Shown: positions 25,764 through 34,944 of the stretch, piece by piece
How positions within the stretch are numbered: position 1 is the stretch's first letter
Layout: every line of letters starts with the position of its first letter
Source of the DNA: an uncultured Desulfobacterales bacterium
Lineage (GTDB): Bacteria > Desulfobacterota > Desulfobacteria > Desulfobacterales > UBA11574
Direction of reading: 5' to 3'
Length of the DNA: 64,000 nt
NCBI GenBank assembly: GCA_937998305.1
Contig: CALLDL010000120.1
Span: forward strand, 1 to 64,000
Notes under the pieces: generated by a model
The model's database searches: none
Seen by the model: the letters and a program-made list of their open reading frames with translations, nothing else
Told to the model about the DNA's origin: nothing
Translations under genes and position numbers: made by a program

Positions 25764-27209
25764 ATGCCTTTAAAAAACACAAAAGAATTTATCAAAAAAC
25801 TTGAATCCGAGGGCGAACTGAAAAGGATCTCTGCAGAAGTGGATCCTGTATTGGAAGTGACTGAAATTGCCGATCGGATAAGTAAAAACCATGGCCCGGC
25901 ACTGCTTTTTGAAAATATCAAAGGTTCTTCGTTTCCGCTGATAATTAATGCCTTCGGCAGTTTTCGACGAATGGAGATGGCACTGGGATGCGATTCCTTT
26001 GACGATATCGGCCGACGCATCGAATCACTCATAAAAATGAAACCCCCCGGCAGTTTCACCCAAAAAATTAAAATGCTCCTTGATCTCAAAGCACTGTCGG
26101 GGGTTACACCGAAGAAAGTGAAACGGGCGCCATGCCAGCAGCAGGTCTATGACCTAAAAGGCCCCCTATTGGAAGTGCTTCCCATACTCACCTGCTGGCC
26201 TAAAGATGGCGGCCCGTTTATCACGCTTCCCATTGTCATCACCAAAGATCCGGATACGGGCATTCAGAATTTGGGCATGTACCGCATGCACAAATATGAT
26301 CATGCGACCACCGGCATGCACTGGCAGTACAATAAGGACGGCAACCGCCACTTTGACAAATACAAATCGAGGGAAAAGCGCATGGAGGTGGCGGTGGCCC
26401 TTGGTGGATCACCTCTGGTGACATATTCGGCAACAGCGCCATTGCCCCCTGATATGGACGAGTTGTTACTGGCCGGTTTTATCGGATCAAAACCCATAGA
26501 AATCACCCGGGGCAAAACCATTGACATCTTTGTTCCGGCAGAATCCGATTTTGTCATTGAAGGATATGTGGATCCGAACGAGGATCGTATCGAAGGCCCT
26601 TTTGGAGATCATACCGGATTCTATTCTCCTGCGGACCGTTATCCGGTATTCCATGTCACCTGCATAACTTGCAGAAATGACGCTGTTTATCCGGCGACCA
26701 TCGTGGGAAAGCCCCCCATGGAAGACTGCTACATGGCCAAGGCTACGGAAAGGATTTTTCTGCCGGCAATAAAAATGATCATTCCGGAAATCGTGGATAT
26801 GGAACTCCCCATGGAGGGTGTATTTCACAACTGTGCCCTGATCGCCATTGACAAGAAATTTCCCGGTCAGGCCAAGAAGGTTATCAGCGCCCTCTGGGGG
26901 CTAGGACAGATGGCTTCCACTAAATATATTGCAGTATTTGACAAAGATATCGATTTGCGAGATTCACGGACAGTGGTCTGGAAGCTTTTAAACAATGTCG
27001 ATCCAAAAAGGGATTTATTATTATCGGAAGGCCCCCTGGATGCACTGGACCATTCAGCACCGTATCCGAATTTTGGCGGAAAAATGGGAATAGATGCCAC
27101 GCGGAAAACCCGTGAAGAAGGCATGGGAAGAGAATGGCCCGATGAGATCAACATGTCTGAAGAGATCATAGAAAAAGTTAACAGCCGCTGGAAAGAATAT
27201 GGATTTTAA
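25764..27209 (+). CDS. mqnL: UbiD-family decarboxylase of futalosine menaquinone synthesis
   Basis: A full-length UbiD-type enzyme of about 481 residues, which decarboxylates the naphthoate ring using prenylated FMN. Typical stretches are GPALLFENIKGS, a MHKYD/HWQYNKDGNRHF segment, the GPFGDHTGFYSP signature near residue 280 (with the E-R-E catalytic network around it) and WGLGQMASTKYIAVFD. ATG at 25764 is preferred over TTG at 25758 because AGGA lies ten bases away. It overlaps the UbiA-type gene by 11 bases and opens an eight-gene operon. It needs UbiX (28112) for cofactor. Confidence 0.88.
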   Translation: MPLKNTKEFIKKLESEGELKRISAEVDPVLEVTEIADRISKNHGPALLFENIKGSSFPLIINAFGSFRRMEMALGCDSFDDIGRRIESLIKMKPPGSFTQKIKMLLDLKALSGVTPKKVKRAPCQQQVYDLKGPLLEVLPILTCWPKDGGPFITLPIVITKDPDTGIQNLGMYRMHKYDHATTGMHWQYNKDGNRHFDKYKSREKRMEVAVALGGSPLVTYSATAPLPPDMDELLLAGFIGSKPIEITRGKTIDIFVPAESDFVIEGYVDPNEDRIEGPFGDHTGFYSPADRYPVFHVTCITCRNDAVYPATIVGKPPMEDCYMAKATERIFLPAIKMIIPEIVDMELPMEGVFHNCALIAIDKKFPGQAKKVISALWGLGQMASTKYIAVFDKDIDLRDSRTVVWKLLNNVDPKRDLLLSEGPLDALDHSAPYPNFGGKMGIDATRKTREEGMGREWPDEINMSEEIIEKVNSRWKEYGF

Positions 27210-28041
27210 AAAATTTTCCGAACTGATTATGATCGAACAGACTCTTTTTGCGCTTCCCTTTGCATTACTGGGGGTACTTTTCGCCGGGGGGGGAACTATT
27301 GGGACCTGGTTCTGGGTGATTATTGCAATGGCGGCTGCCAGAACCGCCGGCATGTCTTTTAATCGGGTCATCGATGCGGGTATTGATGCAAAGAATCCAC
27401 GCACCAGGGATCGGTTGATTCCAAAAGGGGAGGTTCGGCCCAAAACAGTGTGGATGACGGCAGTGATTTCTTCGCTGGTGCTTATAGGTGCCTCATTCAT
27501 GCTGAACAGACTCTGTTTTTATCTGTCGTTCCCGGCGGTTTTTATGCTGTTTACCTATTCCTACTTTAAACGCTTCAGTGCTTCATCTCATTTTTATCTG
27601 GGTTTGGTGGAAGCCGTCGCCCCCATCGGCGGATATATTGCCGTGACCGGAGAATTTACGCGTGTTCCCTTTGTACTTGGATTGGTTATTTTCACCTGGA
27701 TCGCCGGACTCGATATTGTGTATGCGATACAGGATATGGAATTCGATATCAAAGAAAACCTTCATTCCATACCGGTTCGAGTGGGAAAGAAAAAGGCGCT
27801 TTTCATCTCTACCGCCTGCTATATGGTTTCCATAAGCGCCATGGTATATGCGGGTTTTTTAACCCATAAGAATGTCTTTTACTGGGCTGCGGTTGTATCC
27901 GTTGGAATGATATTTTTATATCAGCAGCGGTTGGCCAGGAGCCATAACATTGCGTTGGCGGTAAAAAAATTTTTTAAAGCCAATATGTATATATCCCCGA
28001 TACTTTTTATTGGGACATTTACGGATGTCTTTATCTTGTAG
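27199..28041 (+). CDS. mqnP: UbiA-family prenyltransferase (MqnP type)
   Basis: The 280-residue multi-pass membrane protein has the UbiA aspartate motif NRVIDAGIDAKNPRTRDR near residue 56 and a second, DIVYAIQDMEFDIKENLHS, near 175, both binding the metal-diphosphate of the prenyl donor. In futalosine pathways this enzyme prenylates the dihydroxynaphthoate ring. Start ATG at 27199 overlaps the UbiD-type gene. Position within the mqn operon supports the role over a 4-hydroxybenzoate enzyme. Confidence 0.88.
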   Translation: MDFKKFSELIMIEQTLFALPFALLGVLFAGGGTIGTWFWVIIAMAAARTAGMSFNRVIDAGIDAKNPRTRDRLIPKGEVRPKTVWMTAVISSLVLIGASFMLNRLCFYLSFPAVFMLFTYSYFKRFSASSHFYLGLVEAVAPIGGYIAVTGEFTRVPFVLGLVIFTWIAGLDIVYAIQDMEFDIKENLHSIPVRVGKKKALFISTACYMVSISAMVYAGFLTHKNVFYWAAVVSVGMIFLYQQRLARSHNIALAVKKFFKANMYISPILFIGTFTDVFIL

Positions 28042-28111
28042 GGATGGAATTTTCTTTTAATTTTGGACGTTGAACTTGGACATCAAATAATAACAGGAGC
28101 ATTTGAATAAA

Positions 28112-28714
28112 ATGATCGTTGTTGCAATTTCAGGGGCAAGCGGCCCGATTATCGGAATTCGTTTAATAGAAGAACTCCTCAATTCAAAAGAACGGGTTGC
28201 CGCCATCGTTTCACAACCGGCCGGCCAGATCATCGAATATGAAATGTTATTTGGAAAAGAGCCTTTTTCATCTTTGAAAGCGCTGCTTGAAAAGCGCGAT
28301 ATAGCAAAAAACATCGATCTTTTGAGCGAGTACAAAAACAATGATTTTTTTGCACCGATGGCCAGCGGATCTGCTGAATTTGAAGCGATGGTCGTGATTC
28401 CCTGTTCCATGAAAACACTGTCTGCCATTGTTCATGGATATGCCGATTCGTTGATGAATCGAGCATGTGATGTGGCACTCAAAGAAAAACGAAGATGTAT
28501 TATTGTGCCCAGGGAAACACCGCTTAGCGTCATTCACACTGAAAATTTACACAAGGCAGCGTTGGCTGGAATAGAAATCGTACTGCCGGTGCCGGGATTT
28601 TACACGCGGCCCGAATCCCTTGATGATGTCATTGACTTTGTTGTGGGCAAGGTGTTGAACCTTTTGGGCAGAAAGCACAACCTGTTTGAAAGCTGGGGAA
28701 AGAAGAAAATATAA
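28112..28714 (+). CDS. ubiX: UbiX-type flavin prenyltransferase
   Basis: The 200-residue flavoprotein shows VVAISGASGPIIGIRL at the N-terminus, the APMASGSAEFEAMVVIPCSM segment near residue 80, and RRCIIVPRETPLS near 130, all typical of UbiX/Pad1. It makes prenyl-FMN for UbiD decarboxylases, fitting the upstream UbiD-type gene. ATG at 28112 is chosen; AGGAG lies 12 bases upstream, while TTG at 28103 would be too close. It ends one base before mqnE. Confidence 0.92.
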   Translation: MIVVAISGASGPIIGIRLIEELLNSKERVAAIVSQPAGQIIEYEMLFGKEPFSSLKALLEKRDIAKNIDLLSEYKNNDFFAPMASGSAEFEAMVVIPCSMKTLSAIVHGYADSLMNRACDVALKEKRRCIIVPRETPLSVIHTENLHKAALAGIEIVLPVPGFYTRPESLDDVIDFVVGKVLNLLGRKHNLFESWGKKKI

Positions 28715-28715
28715 A

Positions 28716-29834
28716 ATGGCGTTCCCGAATAACATACAAAACAAAAAGCTTCGCAGTATCGCTGAAAAGGTCTCCAGCAATGTTCCGGTGACCAAAGAAG
28801 ATGCGCTCTGCATGCTCAAAACAGATGATATTCTGGATCTTGGCGCCATTGCCAACCATATCAGGACAAGATTGCATGGAAACATCGCATACTACGGCGT
28901 TAACATGAATCTGAATTACACCAATATTTGCGAGTTGAGATGCCCGCTATGCGCCTACTCTTGTGATGAGAACGATGAAAATGCATTTTTACTTTCTTTT
29001 AACGAAATCGAAGAGAGGATACGACGTGCGGTTTCTATGGGGATCGACGAAGTTCACATCGTGGGTGGACTCCATCCAAAACTGACGCTGGGTTATTTCG
29101 AAAAGATGATAAGGCTCATTAAAGAGATAAAACCGGATATGCACATTGTTGCATTTACTGCCGTTGAATATGATTACTTTGCCAAAATAAACAAGGTTTC
29201 TCTGGAAGAAGTGTTCAGGAGGCTGATGGATTCAGGTGTCGAAGCGCTTCCCGGCGGTGGGGCCGAAATCTTTTCTGTGCATGTTCGGGATATCATCGCA
29301 CCCAAAAAAATATCCGGGACAAAATGGTTGTCCGTCATGCGGACGGCCCACAAAATGGGCCTTAAAACAAATGCAACCATGCTGTACAATCATATCGAGG
29401 AACCCGAGGATATTGTCGATCACCTGTCGCGGATTCGTGATCTTCAGGATGAAACTGGCGGCTTTAAAACCTTTGTACCCTTACAGTTTCACGGAGAAAA
29501 TACGAAAATCGATGTCAAACGTTTTACAACGGGCTACGATGATATAAGGATCTATGCCACGAGTCGCATTTTCCTTCACAATGTACCTCATTTAAAGGCT
29601 TTGTGGATGTATGTTGGAGAAAAGATGGCCCAGGTGCTCCTCAAGTTCGGCGTCGATGACATCGGTGCCACCTACCACAATGAAAAAGTGGTTCATGCTG
29701 CCGGTGCACAGACACCCGATTTTGGATCCGAATCGTTTTTAAGAAGACTGATCCATAAGGCTCAACTCATGCCTGAACGAACAACCGCCAGCTACCGAAC
29801 TGTTTCAGCCCATCCGAAAGAGGCAGCGATATGA
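28716..29834 (+). CDS. mqnE: Aminodeoxyfutalosine synthase (radical SAM)
   Basis: The 372-residue radical SAM enzyme carries the CELRCPLC cluster motif (CxxxCxxC) near residue 71, VHIVGGLHPKL near 108 and the GGGAEIF segment near 182, typical of the MqnE/MqnC/CofH group. MqnE joins 3-enolpyruvylbenzoate with SAM-derived adenosine to give aminodeoxyfutalosine. ATG at 28716, one base after the ubiX stop, gives the family start; longer frames overlap ubiX. Its stop overlaps mqnA ATG (ATGA). Neighbouring mqnC is distinguished by its CEAACAFC motif. Confidence 0.92.
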   Translation: MAFPNNIQNKKLRSIAEKVSSNVPVTKEDALCMLKTDDILDLGAIANHIRTRLHGNIAYYGVNMNLNYTNICELRCPLCAYSCDENDENAFLLSFNEIEERIRRAVSMGIDEVHIVGGLHPKLTLGYFEKMIRLIKEIKPDMHIVAFTAVEYDYFAKINKVSLEEVFRRLMDSGVEALPGGGAEIFSVHVRDIIAPKKISGTKWLSVMRTAHKMGLKTNATMLYNHIEEPEDIVDHLSRIRDLQDETGGFKTFVPLQFHGENTKIDVKRFTTGYDDIRIYATSRIFLHNVPHLKALWMYVGEKMAQVLLKFGVDDIGATYHNEKVVHAAGAQTPDFGSESFLRRLIHKAQLMPERTTASYRTVSAHPKEAAI

Positions 29835-30643
29835 AACTGGGCTACATCGACTATCTCAACTGCTATCCGTTTTATTTTCGCATGTTCGAAAAACAAGCCG
29901 TCAATGGGATCAGCATCTATCCGGGATATCCATGTATGCTCAACAAAATGATGGCGGACCGACAACTCGACATGAGCCCCATTTCCTCTGCAACCTGCGC
30001 AGAAATTGCTGATAATGTAGTTGTGCTGCCGCAATTTTGTTTAAGCTCGGTTGGATATGTCGGTTCGGTGATTCTGGTGAGCAAAATACCCATTGAGGAT
30101 CTGAATCAAAAAAGAGTGGGAATTACCAGTGCTTCACATACTTCTGAAGTACTTTTAAAAGTTCTTCTCAAGCATTTTTACAATTTAGAACCGGTGTATA
30201 TACCGACCCAACCCAGACCCGTTCTCAAAGATATGGATGCGGCTCTGGTCATCGGGAACGATGCCATGGCCATATCTTCCGAACCGATTCCCTATATTTA
30301 TGATCTCGGAGATTTATGGCTGAGAAAAACCGGTTTTCCGGTGGTATTTGCCGTTTTTGCCGTAAGAGAAAGCGTGGTTGAAAAATATTCGTCCCGGATA
30401 AAATCTGTTATTTCTTCTTATCACCGTTCACTTGGCTGCCTTGAAGAAGAAAAAGAACATGTCGTTTCAAAAGCAAGAGCAAAATATCCGGATATTATTT
30501 ACGATATCAATAGTTATTTTGATCTGTTAGAGTTTAAATTAGATGATGAATTAAAAAAAGCCCTGATGTTTTACTATACCGTAGCAGGAGAAATGGGCCT
30601 GCTCAAAAAGGTGACAAAGCTGAACTATTTGGATAAATATTAA
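29831..30643 (+). CDS. mqnA: Chorismate dehydratase
   Basis: A 270-residue periplasmic-binding-protein-fold enzyme that dehydrates chorismate to 3-enolpyruvylbenzoate, the first futalosine-pathway step. The N-terminal GYIDYLNCYPFYF, the MSPISSATCAEI block near residue 48 and the VGITSASHTSEVLLK segment near 96 are typical of MqnA, and VIGNDAM near 135 lines the site. It overlaps mqnE by four bases and its stop (TAATG) overlaps the mqnC start, so translation is coupled. Confidence 0.93.
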   Translation: MKLGYIDYLNCYPFYFRMFEKQAVNGISIYPGYPCMLNKMMADRQLDMSPISSATCAEIADNVVVLPQFCLSSVGYVGSVILVSKIPIEDLNQKRVGITSASHTSEVLLKVLLKHFYNLEPVYIPTQPRPVLKDMDAALVIGNDAMAISSEPIPYIYDLGDLWLRKTGFPVVFAVFAVRESVVEKYSSRIKSVISSYHRSLGCLEEEKEHVVSKARAKYPDIIYDINSYFDLLEFKLDDELKKALMFYYTVAGEMGLLKKVTKLNYLDKY

Positions 30644-31728
30644 TGCCTGAATCTTGCCTGAAAATTGATGAGAACCTTTATCATAAGATCTACGAGGGTG
30701 GACGGATCACTCCTGAAGAAGCGCTTGAACTCTTCTCCTGGGACATCATCGAGCTGGGAAATGCCGGGGATATGCGCAGAAAATTAGCATTTCCCGAAGA
30801 AACGGTGGGATTCATTATCGACCGGATTATCAATTTTACCAATATTTGTGAGGCGGCATGTGCGTTTTGCGCATTTCATGCCCGGGCAAATCTTATTGAG
30901 CCTTATGAAGTGACCATGGACGATATTTATCTAAAGATCGAAGAACTTATAACTGCCGGGGGCACTCAGGTCATGCTTCAGGGCGGACTTCATCCCGACT
31001 ATACATTGAACACGTATATCGACATAGTAACATCGGTAAAAAAACGGTTCCCGGACATCTATCTTCACTCTTTTTCTCCTTCAGAGATCGTTCATATTTC
31101 ACGGAAAAGTTCGGCGCCCATCAATGATGTGGTGAAAGCACTTAAATCAGCCGGTCTCGATTCCACGCCCGGTGCGTCCGATCTGCTGGTGGACAGGATC
31201 CGAAACAAAGTCAGCCCGAAAAAAACCACGGTGGATGAATGGCAAGAGGTCATGCGTGCGCTTTATCGGAATGACATGATGTCGTCGGCAACCATGACGT
31301 ATGGAATGGGAGAGACCGATGAAGAAAAGATCGCCCATTTAAAGGTCATCCGGGATATCCAGGATGAAACCGGAATTTTGCAGGCCTTTATTCCCTGGTC
31401 TTTTTCACCGGCAAAGACGCGTATGGAAGATACGCTTCCGGCGACGGGAATCGATTATCTTAAAATACTGGCCATTGCACGGATTTTTCTCGACAATATC
31501 ATCTATATTCAAGCAGGATGGCTAACCGAGGGTCTGAAACTTGCTCAGGTTGCCTTGACCATGGGGGCAAACGATATGGGCGGGGTGCTCATGGAAGAGG
31601 TCGTGGTAAAGGCAACAGGGATAACAACCAGGACCAACGACAAGGAGCTTATCCATATCATTCAAAATGCCGGAAAAATCCCTGTTCAAAGGGATTCCCG
31701 CTATCAGGCGATAAAGGAGTATGTATGA
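30643..31728 (+). CDS. mqnC: Cyclic dehypoxanthinyl futalosine synthase (radical SAM)
   Basis: The 361-residue radical SAM protein has CEAACAFCAFH (CxxxCxxC) near residue 70, QVMLQGGLHPDY near 107, PSEIVHISRKS near 150 and DSTPGASDLLVD near 185. MqnC cyclises dehypoxanthinyl futalosine to the naphthoquinone precursor skeleton. Start and stop both overlap neighbours (TAATG with mqnA, ATGA with mqnD). Confidence 0.93.
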   Translation: MPESCLKIDENLYHKIYEGGRITPEEALELFSWDIIELGNAGDMRRKLAFPEETVGFIIDRIINFTNICEAACAFCAFHARANLIEPYEVTMDDIYLKIEELITAGGTQVMLQGGLHPDYTLNTYIDIVTSVKKRFPDIYLHSFSPSEIVHISRKSSAPINDVVKALKSAGLDSTPGASDLLVDRIRNKVSPKKTTVDEWQEVMRALYRNDMMSSATMTYGMGETDEEKIAHLKVIRDIQDETGILQAFIPWSFSPAKTRMEDTLPATGIDYLKILAIARIFLDNIIYIQAGWLTEGLKLAQVALTMGANDMGGVLMEEVVVKATGITTRTNDKELIHIIQNAGKIPVQRDSRYQAIKEYV

Positions 31729-32525
31729 CACGTCTCGATATCGCTTTTTCAACATGCCCAAACGACACGTTTATTTTTCACGCAATGCTTCATGATTGTA
31801 TCGATACAAGAGATTTTCGTTTCATTCCCCATATGCACGATGTGGAAGAATTAAATAAAAAGGCTTTTTCCAAAACATTCCATGTCTCCAAGCTCTCTTT
31901 TTATGCCTATCTTAAACTCAGACAATCCTATGAAATCCTTGATGCAGGATCCGCCTTAGGGTTTGGATGCGGGCCGCTGCTTGTGGGAAGATCAGCGGAT
32001 ATTTCATTTTCAAAAGCAAAAATTGCCGTGCCCGGAGAATACACCACCGCAAATCTTCTCATGAGGTTGTGGAATCCTTCAATACACAATGTCGAAGTCA
32101 CCCGGTTTGACAATATTCTCGAAGGCGTCCAAATCGGAAAATACGATGCCGGACTCATCATTCACGAAGGCCGATTCATCTATCCGGAGTATGACTGTGT
32201 CGAAATCATCGATCTTGGCAAATGGTGGGAGGACGAAACATCGCTTCCCATCCCATTGGGATGTATTGCCGTCAGAAAAGATCCCCCTTTTATCGATTAT
32301 AAACAGGATATGGAATCTGTTCTACGCAATTCGGTGGCGTACGCTTTCAATAACAGGGATGCATCCAGGGAATTTGTGAAATTTCATGCCCAGGAAATGG
32401 ACGATCAGGTGATTGACGGGCACATTGACCTTTATGTCAATAATTTTACCCTATCGTTAGGGGATACAGGAAAAGAAGCCGTTCAGGCCCTTGAGGAGAT
32501 GGCACGTTGGAAACAGATATTGTAA
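31725..32525 (+). CDS. mqnD: 1,4-dihydroxy-6-naphthoate synthase
   Basis: The 266-residue protein has the MqnD pattern IAFSTCPNDTFIFHAML at the N-terminus, VSKLSFYAYLK near 53 and GFGCGPLLVGR near 79, with IHEGRFIY near 145. It releases dihydroxynaphthoate from the cyclic futalosine product. ATG at 31725 overlaps the mqnC stop and has GGAG just upstream; the frame extends further upstream inside mqnC but without a homologous lead. It overlaps mqnB by 19 bases. Confidence 0.92.
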   Translation: MTRLDIAFSTCPNDTFIFHAMLHDCIDTRDFRFIPHMHDVEELNKKAFSKTFHVSKLSFYAYLKLRQSYEILDAGSALGFGCGPLLVGRSADISFSKAKIAVPGEYTTANLLMRLWNPSIHNVEVTRFDNILEGVQIGKYDAGLIIHEGRFIYPEYDCVEIIDLGKWWEDETSLPIPLGCIAVRKDPPFIDYKQDMESVLRNSVAYAFNNRDASREFVKFHAQEMDDQVIDGHIDLYVNNFTLSLGDTGKEAVQALEEMARWKQIL

Positions 32526-33196
32526 CGGCCATTGTCATGGCCACCATGCTTGAGGCAAAGCCATTTGTCCTGGGGATGTCCTTACGGCAGACCCGGAAAA
32601 TTCCTTTCCGATTGTTCCAAAATGACGGAATTTTATTAATTATTTCGGGCATCGGCAAAGCCAATGCCGCCATGGCGACGGCGTATAGCTGTCTGAAATT
32701 CAAGCCGGCCTGCATCTGTAATTTGGGCGCAGCTGGCGCCACACATTCCGGATATGATCTTGGAGAGATATGTCATATTCAGAAAATTGTCGAACCTGAC
32801 CGGCCCGATCTCAAAACCGGGAAACCATGTGTTCACAAACCGGATTTACTGGCAGGATTCAATACCACGATACTGGCCACCAGGGATCGGGCGGTTCTCG
32901 ATCCTAAAGAAAGAAAAGCGATTTCCATAAATGCCGATCTTGTAGACATGGAAGGCGCCTCGGTGGTTCAGGCCTGCAGAACGTTTAAGAAAAATTGTTA
33001 TCTATTCAAATTCGTCAGCGACACACCGGATCATACGCGCGATCAGGATATTGTGAATCATATTCGGCTTTACCGCAAAAAATTTTATGATTTTTTTACG
33101 GATTCCGTAAGGCCGGTGTTGCCTGTCCCTTCCGCGTTCTCCCGCGAAAAGCATGCGGGAGTCGAGGTCTCCCCCACTTCTAAGTCATTGAAATGA
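32507..33196 (+). CDS. mqnB: Futalosine hydrolase, 3' end altered by a repeat
   Basis: A nucleosidase of the MTA/SAH-phosphorylase fold: AIVMATMLEAKPF near residue 8, IISGIGKANAA near 45, NLGAAGA near 72, DMEGASVVQA near 147 with the acidic base-binding residues, and FKFVSDTPDH near 167. It removes hypoxanthine (or adenine) from futalosine. TTG at 32507 is favoured by GAGGAGA eight bases before it. The last 30 residues or so (from about VRPVLPV) are translated from the dispersed repeat at 33111-33282, so the native C-terminus was replaced; the core is complete. Confidence 0.88.
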   Translation: METDIVTAIVMATMLEAKPFVLGMSLRQTRKIPFRLFQNDGILLIISGIGKANAAMATAYSCLKFKPACICNLGAAGATHSGYDLGEICHIQKIVEPDRPDLKTGKPCVHKPDLLAGFNTTILATRDRAVLDPKERKAISINADLVDMEGASVVQACRTFKKNCYLFKFVSDTPDHTRDQDIVNHIRLYRKKFYDFFTDSVRPVLPVPSAFSREKHAGVEVSPTSKSLK

Positions 33197-33282
33197 CGAA
33201 GCCACTTCGCCAACTCGCCTGCCATGCAAGGCACGAGCGGGCAGGTATCGTTTCACGAGGAAGCACACCCGGTGAACACATA
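33111..33282. repeat. Truncated copy of a foldback element, fused to mqnB
   Basis: About 140 bases match the centre and right arm of the element at 46955-47169 (shared blocks GTTCTCCCGCGAAAAGCATG, CTAAGTCATTGAAAT, GAAGCCACT and CGCCAA), with an extra 32-base piece here (CTCGCCTGCC...GAGCGGGCAGG, itself a hairpin). The left arm is missing. Its 5' part supplies the end of the mqnB reading frame. Confidence 0.75.
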
Positions 33283-33399
33283 TAAAAAAATGTCGAGTAG
33301 GATTTGTACTCTTTAGTAAGTGTTTATTTTCAGAACTCCAGTGAAAGTCCGTGTTTGAAAACCGATATGATAATAAATTGCCGAGTCGTCAAACACAGT

Positions 33400-34869
33400 T
33401 CAAGTGGCAGATCCTCCGGCAGAACTTGTCGGTGATGACCCTTCCGGCAGCATTGCCGAGTCCACAACAAAAATACCGTCATCTTTTAAGCCGGCCAGTT
33501 CGTTTAATGCCTCCCGGATTTCTGTTGCCCCTCTGTCTCTTACAAGTTTCACAGAACCGAACTCCTTCTTGGTCTGGGCGAGAGAAAATCGTCCGGCTGT
33601 CTTTTCGAGATAGGCATACACGAAGCCTTTCACAGCTTGCCAACTGTCGCGACGCGTCTGATTTTCAAGGGGGGTAAGTTTGTCCAGATCTCTAAGAACA
33701 CGAGAATAAAAACGGGCTGCCCGACGCTTCATGAGCAGGGTGGACCACAGGAAAAATACTATCAAAGCAGCGACACCTCCGACACCTATAAGCATACGCT
33801 GGTCCATGCCCCCTAACATACCGGAGATCATAAGACCGAAAGTTGCGCTTGCGCCGAGAAGAAGACTCACCAAAAAGCCGATAAAGGTGTGTTTCCAGCG
33901 AAATTTGCGCAATCTTCGACGGTAGTTCATCAGGGCTTCAAGGAAATGGCCCAGGCGTTCGCCATGGGTTTCGACAAAGGTGGCCAGGTGATCGAGACGA
34001 TGTCTCGGGGCTTTAAGGATGGCCTTTTTCAATTCCTCGCGCTGATTTTCCAGATGACCTAAAAAACTCATATCCCCTCCGGACCGTTTCCCTGCACGCA
34101 ACATGGCCCGCGGAGAGTAGGTGAGGCAGATGGGGGGGATGTCCTTCCGACCGGTGATCTGAGATAGATTCCAACACAGCGTTCCATAGACCTGCAAAAG
34201 ATCGACAAAGGAGACACATTCATCAATTCGGTTCAAAACAAAGAGCAGACGGTCTTCATAGGTACGGGTCGGCAGGGTTTCTCGAATGCTGATATATGAT
34301 TCACGTACCGTTCCTGCCTTATGGGGATCGAAGACCACCAAAACCAGGTCGGCTATCTGTGCCAATTCACCTATGACTTCTTGATAGTCATACCCGCGAT
34401 CCCGTTCGGTGATACTGTCAAGCATTCCAGGGGTATCAATGATGGCAAGGGTTTCTAAAAAAGGCGCATTCACTTTTTTCAGGCGAAAGTGAGAGGCAAA
34501 TCGTTGTCCGTGTTTTCTCAGTGTTTCAAAGGGATATTCCGGATCATTGAGCAAAAACTTGCCATCTCGTTCTTCAACAACGCGAACGTTTTCCGCGGTA
34601 GTCGCAGAATCGTCATAGGTGATGACGGTAAAGGAATCGTCGGTGGGCGCCTGACCGGTTGCTTGAATATCCGCTCCAAGAAATTCATTGATAAGGGTTG
34701 ATTTGCCGGAAGAATAGTTCCCTAAAACAAGGACAAGTGGCCGCCATTTAATGTTTGTTTCCAAGGGAACATCACTATAACCGTAATGGAGCGCTGCAGG
34801 GGAGAGGTAGTCTGATACCATTTTCACCAGCTCGGTTCGAAGCGAATTAATGTAATTCTGACGATACAT
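33400..34869 (-). CDS. Dynamin-like (EHD-type) membrane GTPase
   Basis: The 489-residue protein has a dynamin-family GTPase domain: P-loop GNYSSGKST near residue 51, TDDSFT (switch I) near 76, DTPGML (G3) near 143 and NRID (G4) near 212. Two hydrophobic segments (about 331-350 and 360-376) form a membrane hairpin, followed by a helical tail. The family remodels or tubulates membranes. ATG at 34869 is the likely start. It lies 75 bases after a small membrane protein gene on the same strand, suggesting a functional pair. The function in bacteria is unclear. Confidence 0.82.
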   Translation of the reverse strand: MYRQNYINSLRTELVKMVSDYLSPAALHYGYSDVPLETNIKWRPLVLVLGNYSSGKSTLINEFLGADIQATGQAPTDDSFTVITYDDSATTAENVRVVEERDGKFLLNDPEYPFETLRKHGQRFASHFRLKKVNAPFLETLAIIDTPGMLDSITERDRGYDYQEVIGELAQIADLVLVVFDPHKAGTVRESYISIRETLPTRTYEDRLLFVLNRIDECVSFVDLLQVYGTLCWNLSQITGRKDIPPICLTYSPRAMLRAGKRSGGDMSFLGHLENQREELKKAILKAPRHRLDHLATFVETHGERLGHFLEALMNYRRRLRKFRWKHTFIGFLVSLLLGASATFGLMISGMLGGMDQRMLIGVGGVAALIVFFLWSTLLMKRRAARFYSRVLRDLDKLTPLENQTRRDSWQAVKGFVYAYLEKTAGRFSLAQTKKEFGSVKLVRDRGATEIREALNELAGLKDDGIFVVDSAMLPEGSSPTSSAGGSAT

Positions 34870-34906
34870 CGCTATCTCCCATTTATCCGTCTATATCTCA
34901 CTTCTA

Positions 34907-34939
34907 CCTAAATTGAGCGTTTGAGACGCTCAGTTTAGG
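34907..34939. repeat. Intercistronic hairpin with CCTAAATTGAGCGT arms
   Basis: CCTAAATTGAGCGT at 34907-34920 pairs with ACGCTCAGTTTAGG at 34926-34939 (14 pairs, one wobble) across a TTGAG loop. It lies between the two minus-strand genes, has no T-run, and its arms resemble the motif at 25637. It could protect or attenuate the mRNA. Confidence 0.7.
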
Positions 34940-34944
34940 TTCTA

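Noticed and set aside
31518-31724. Extended N-terminus of mqnD inside mqnC
   Set aside because: Compositionally odd, out-of-frame translation of mqnC; ATG at 31725 overlaps the mqnC stop and fits the family.
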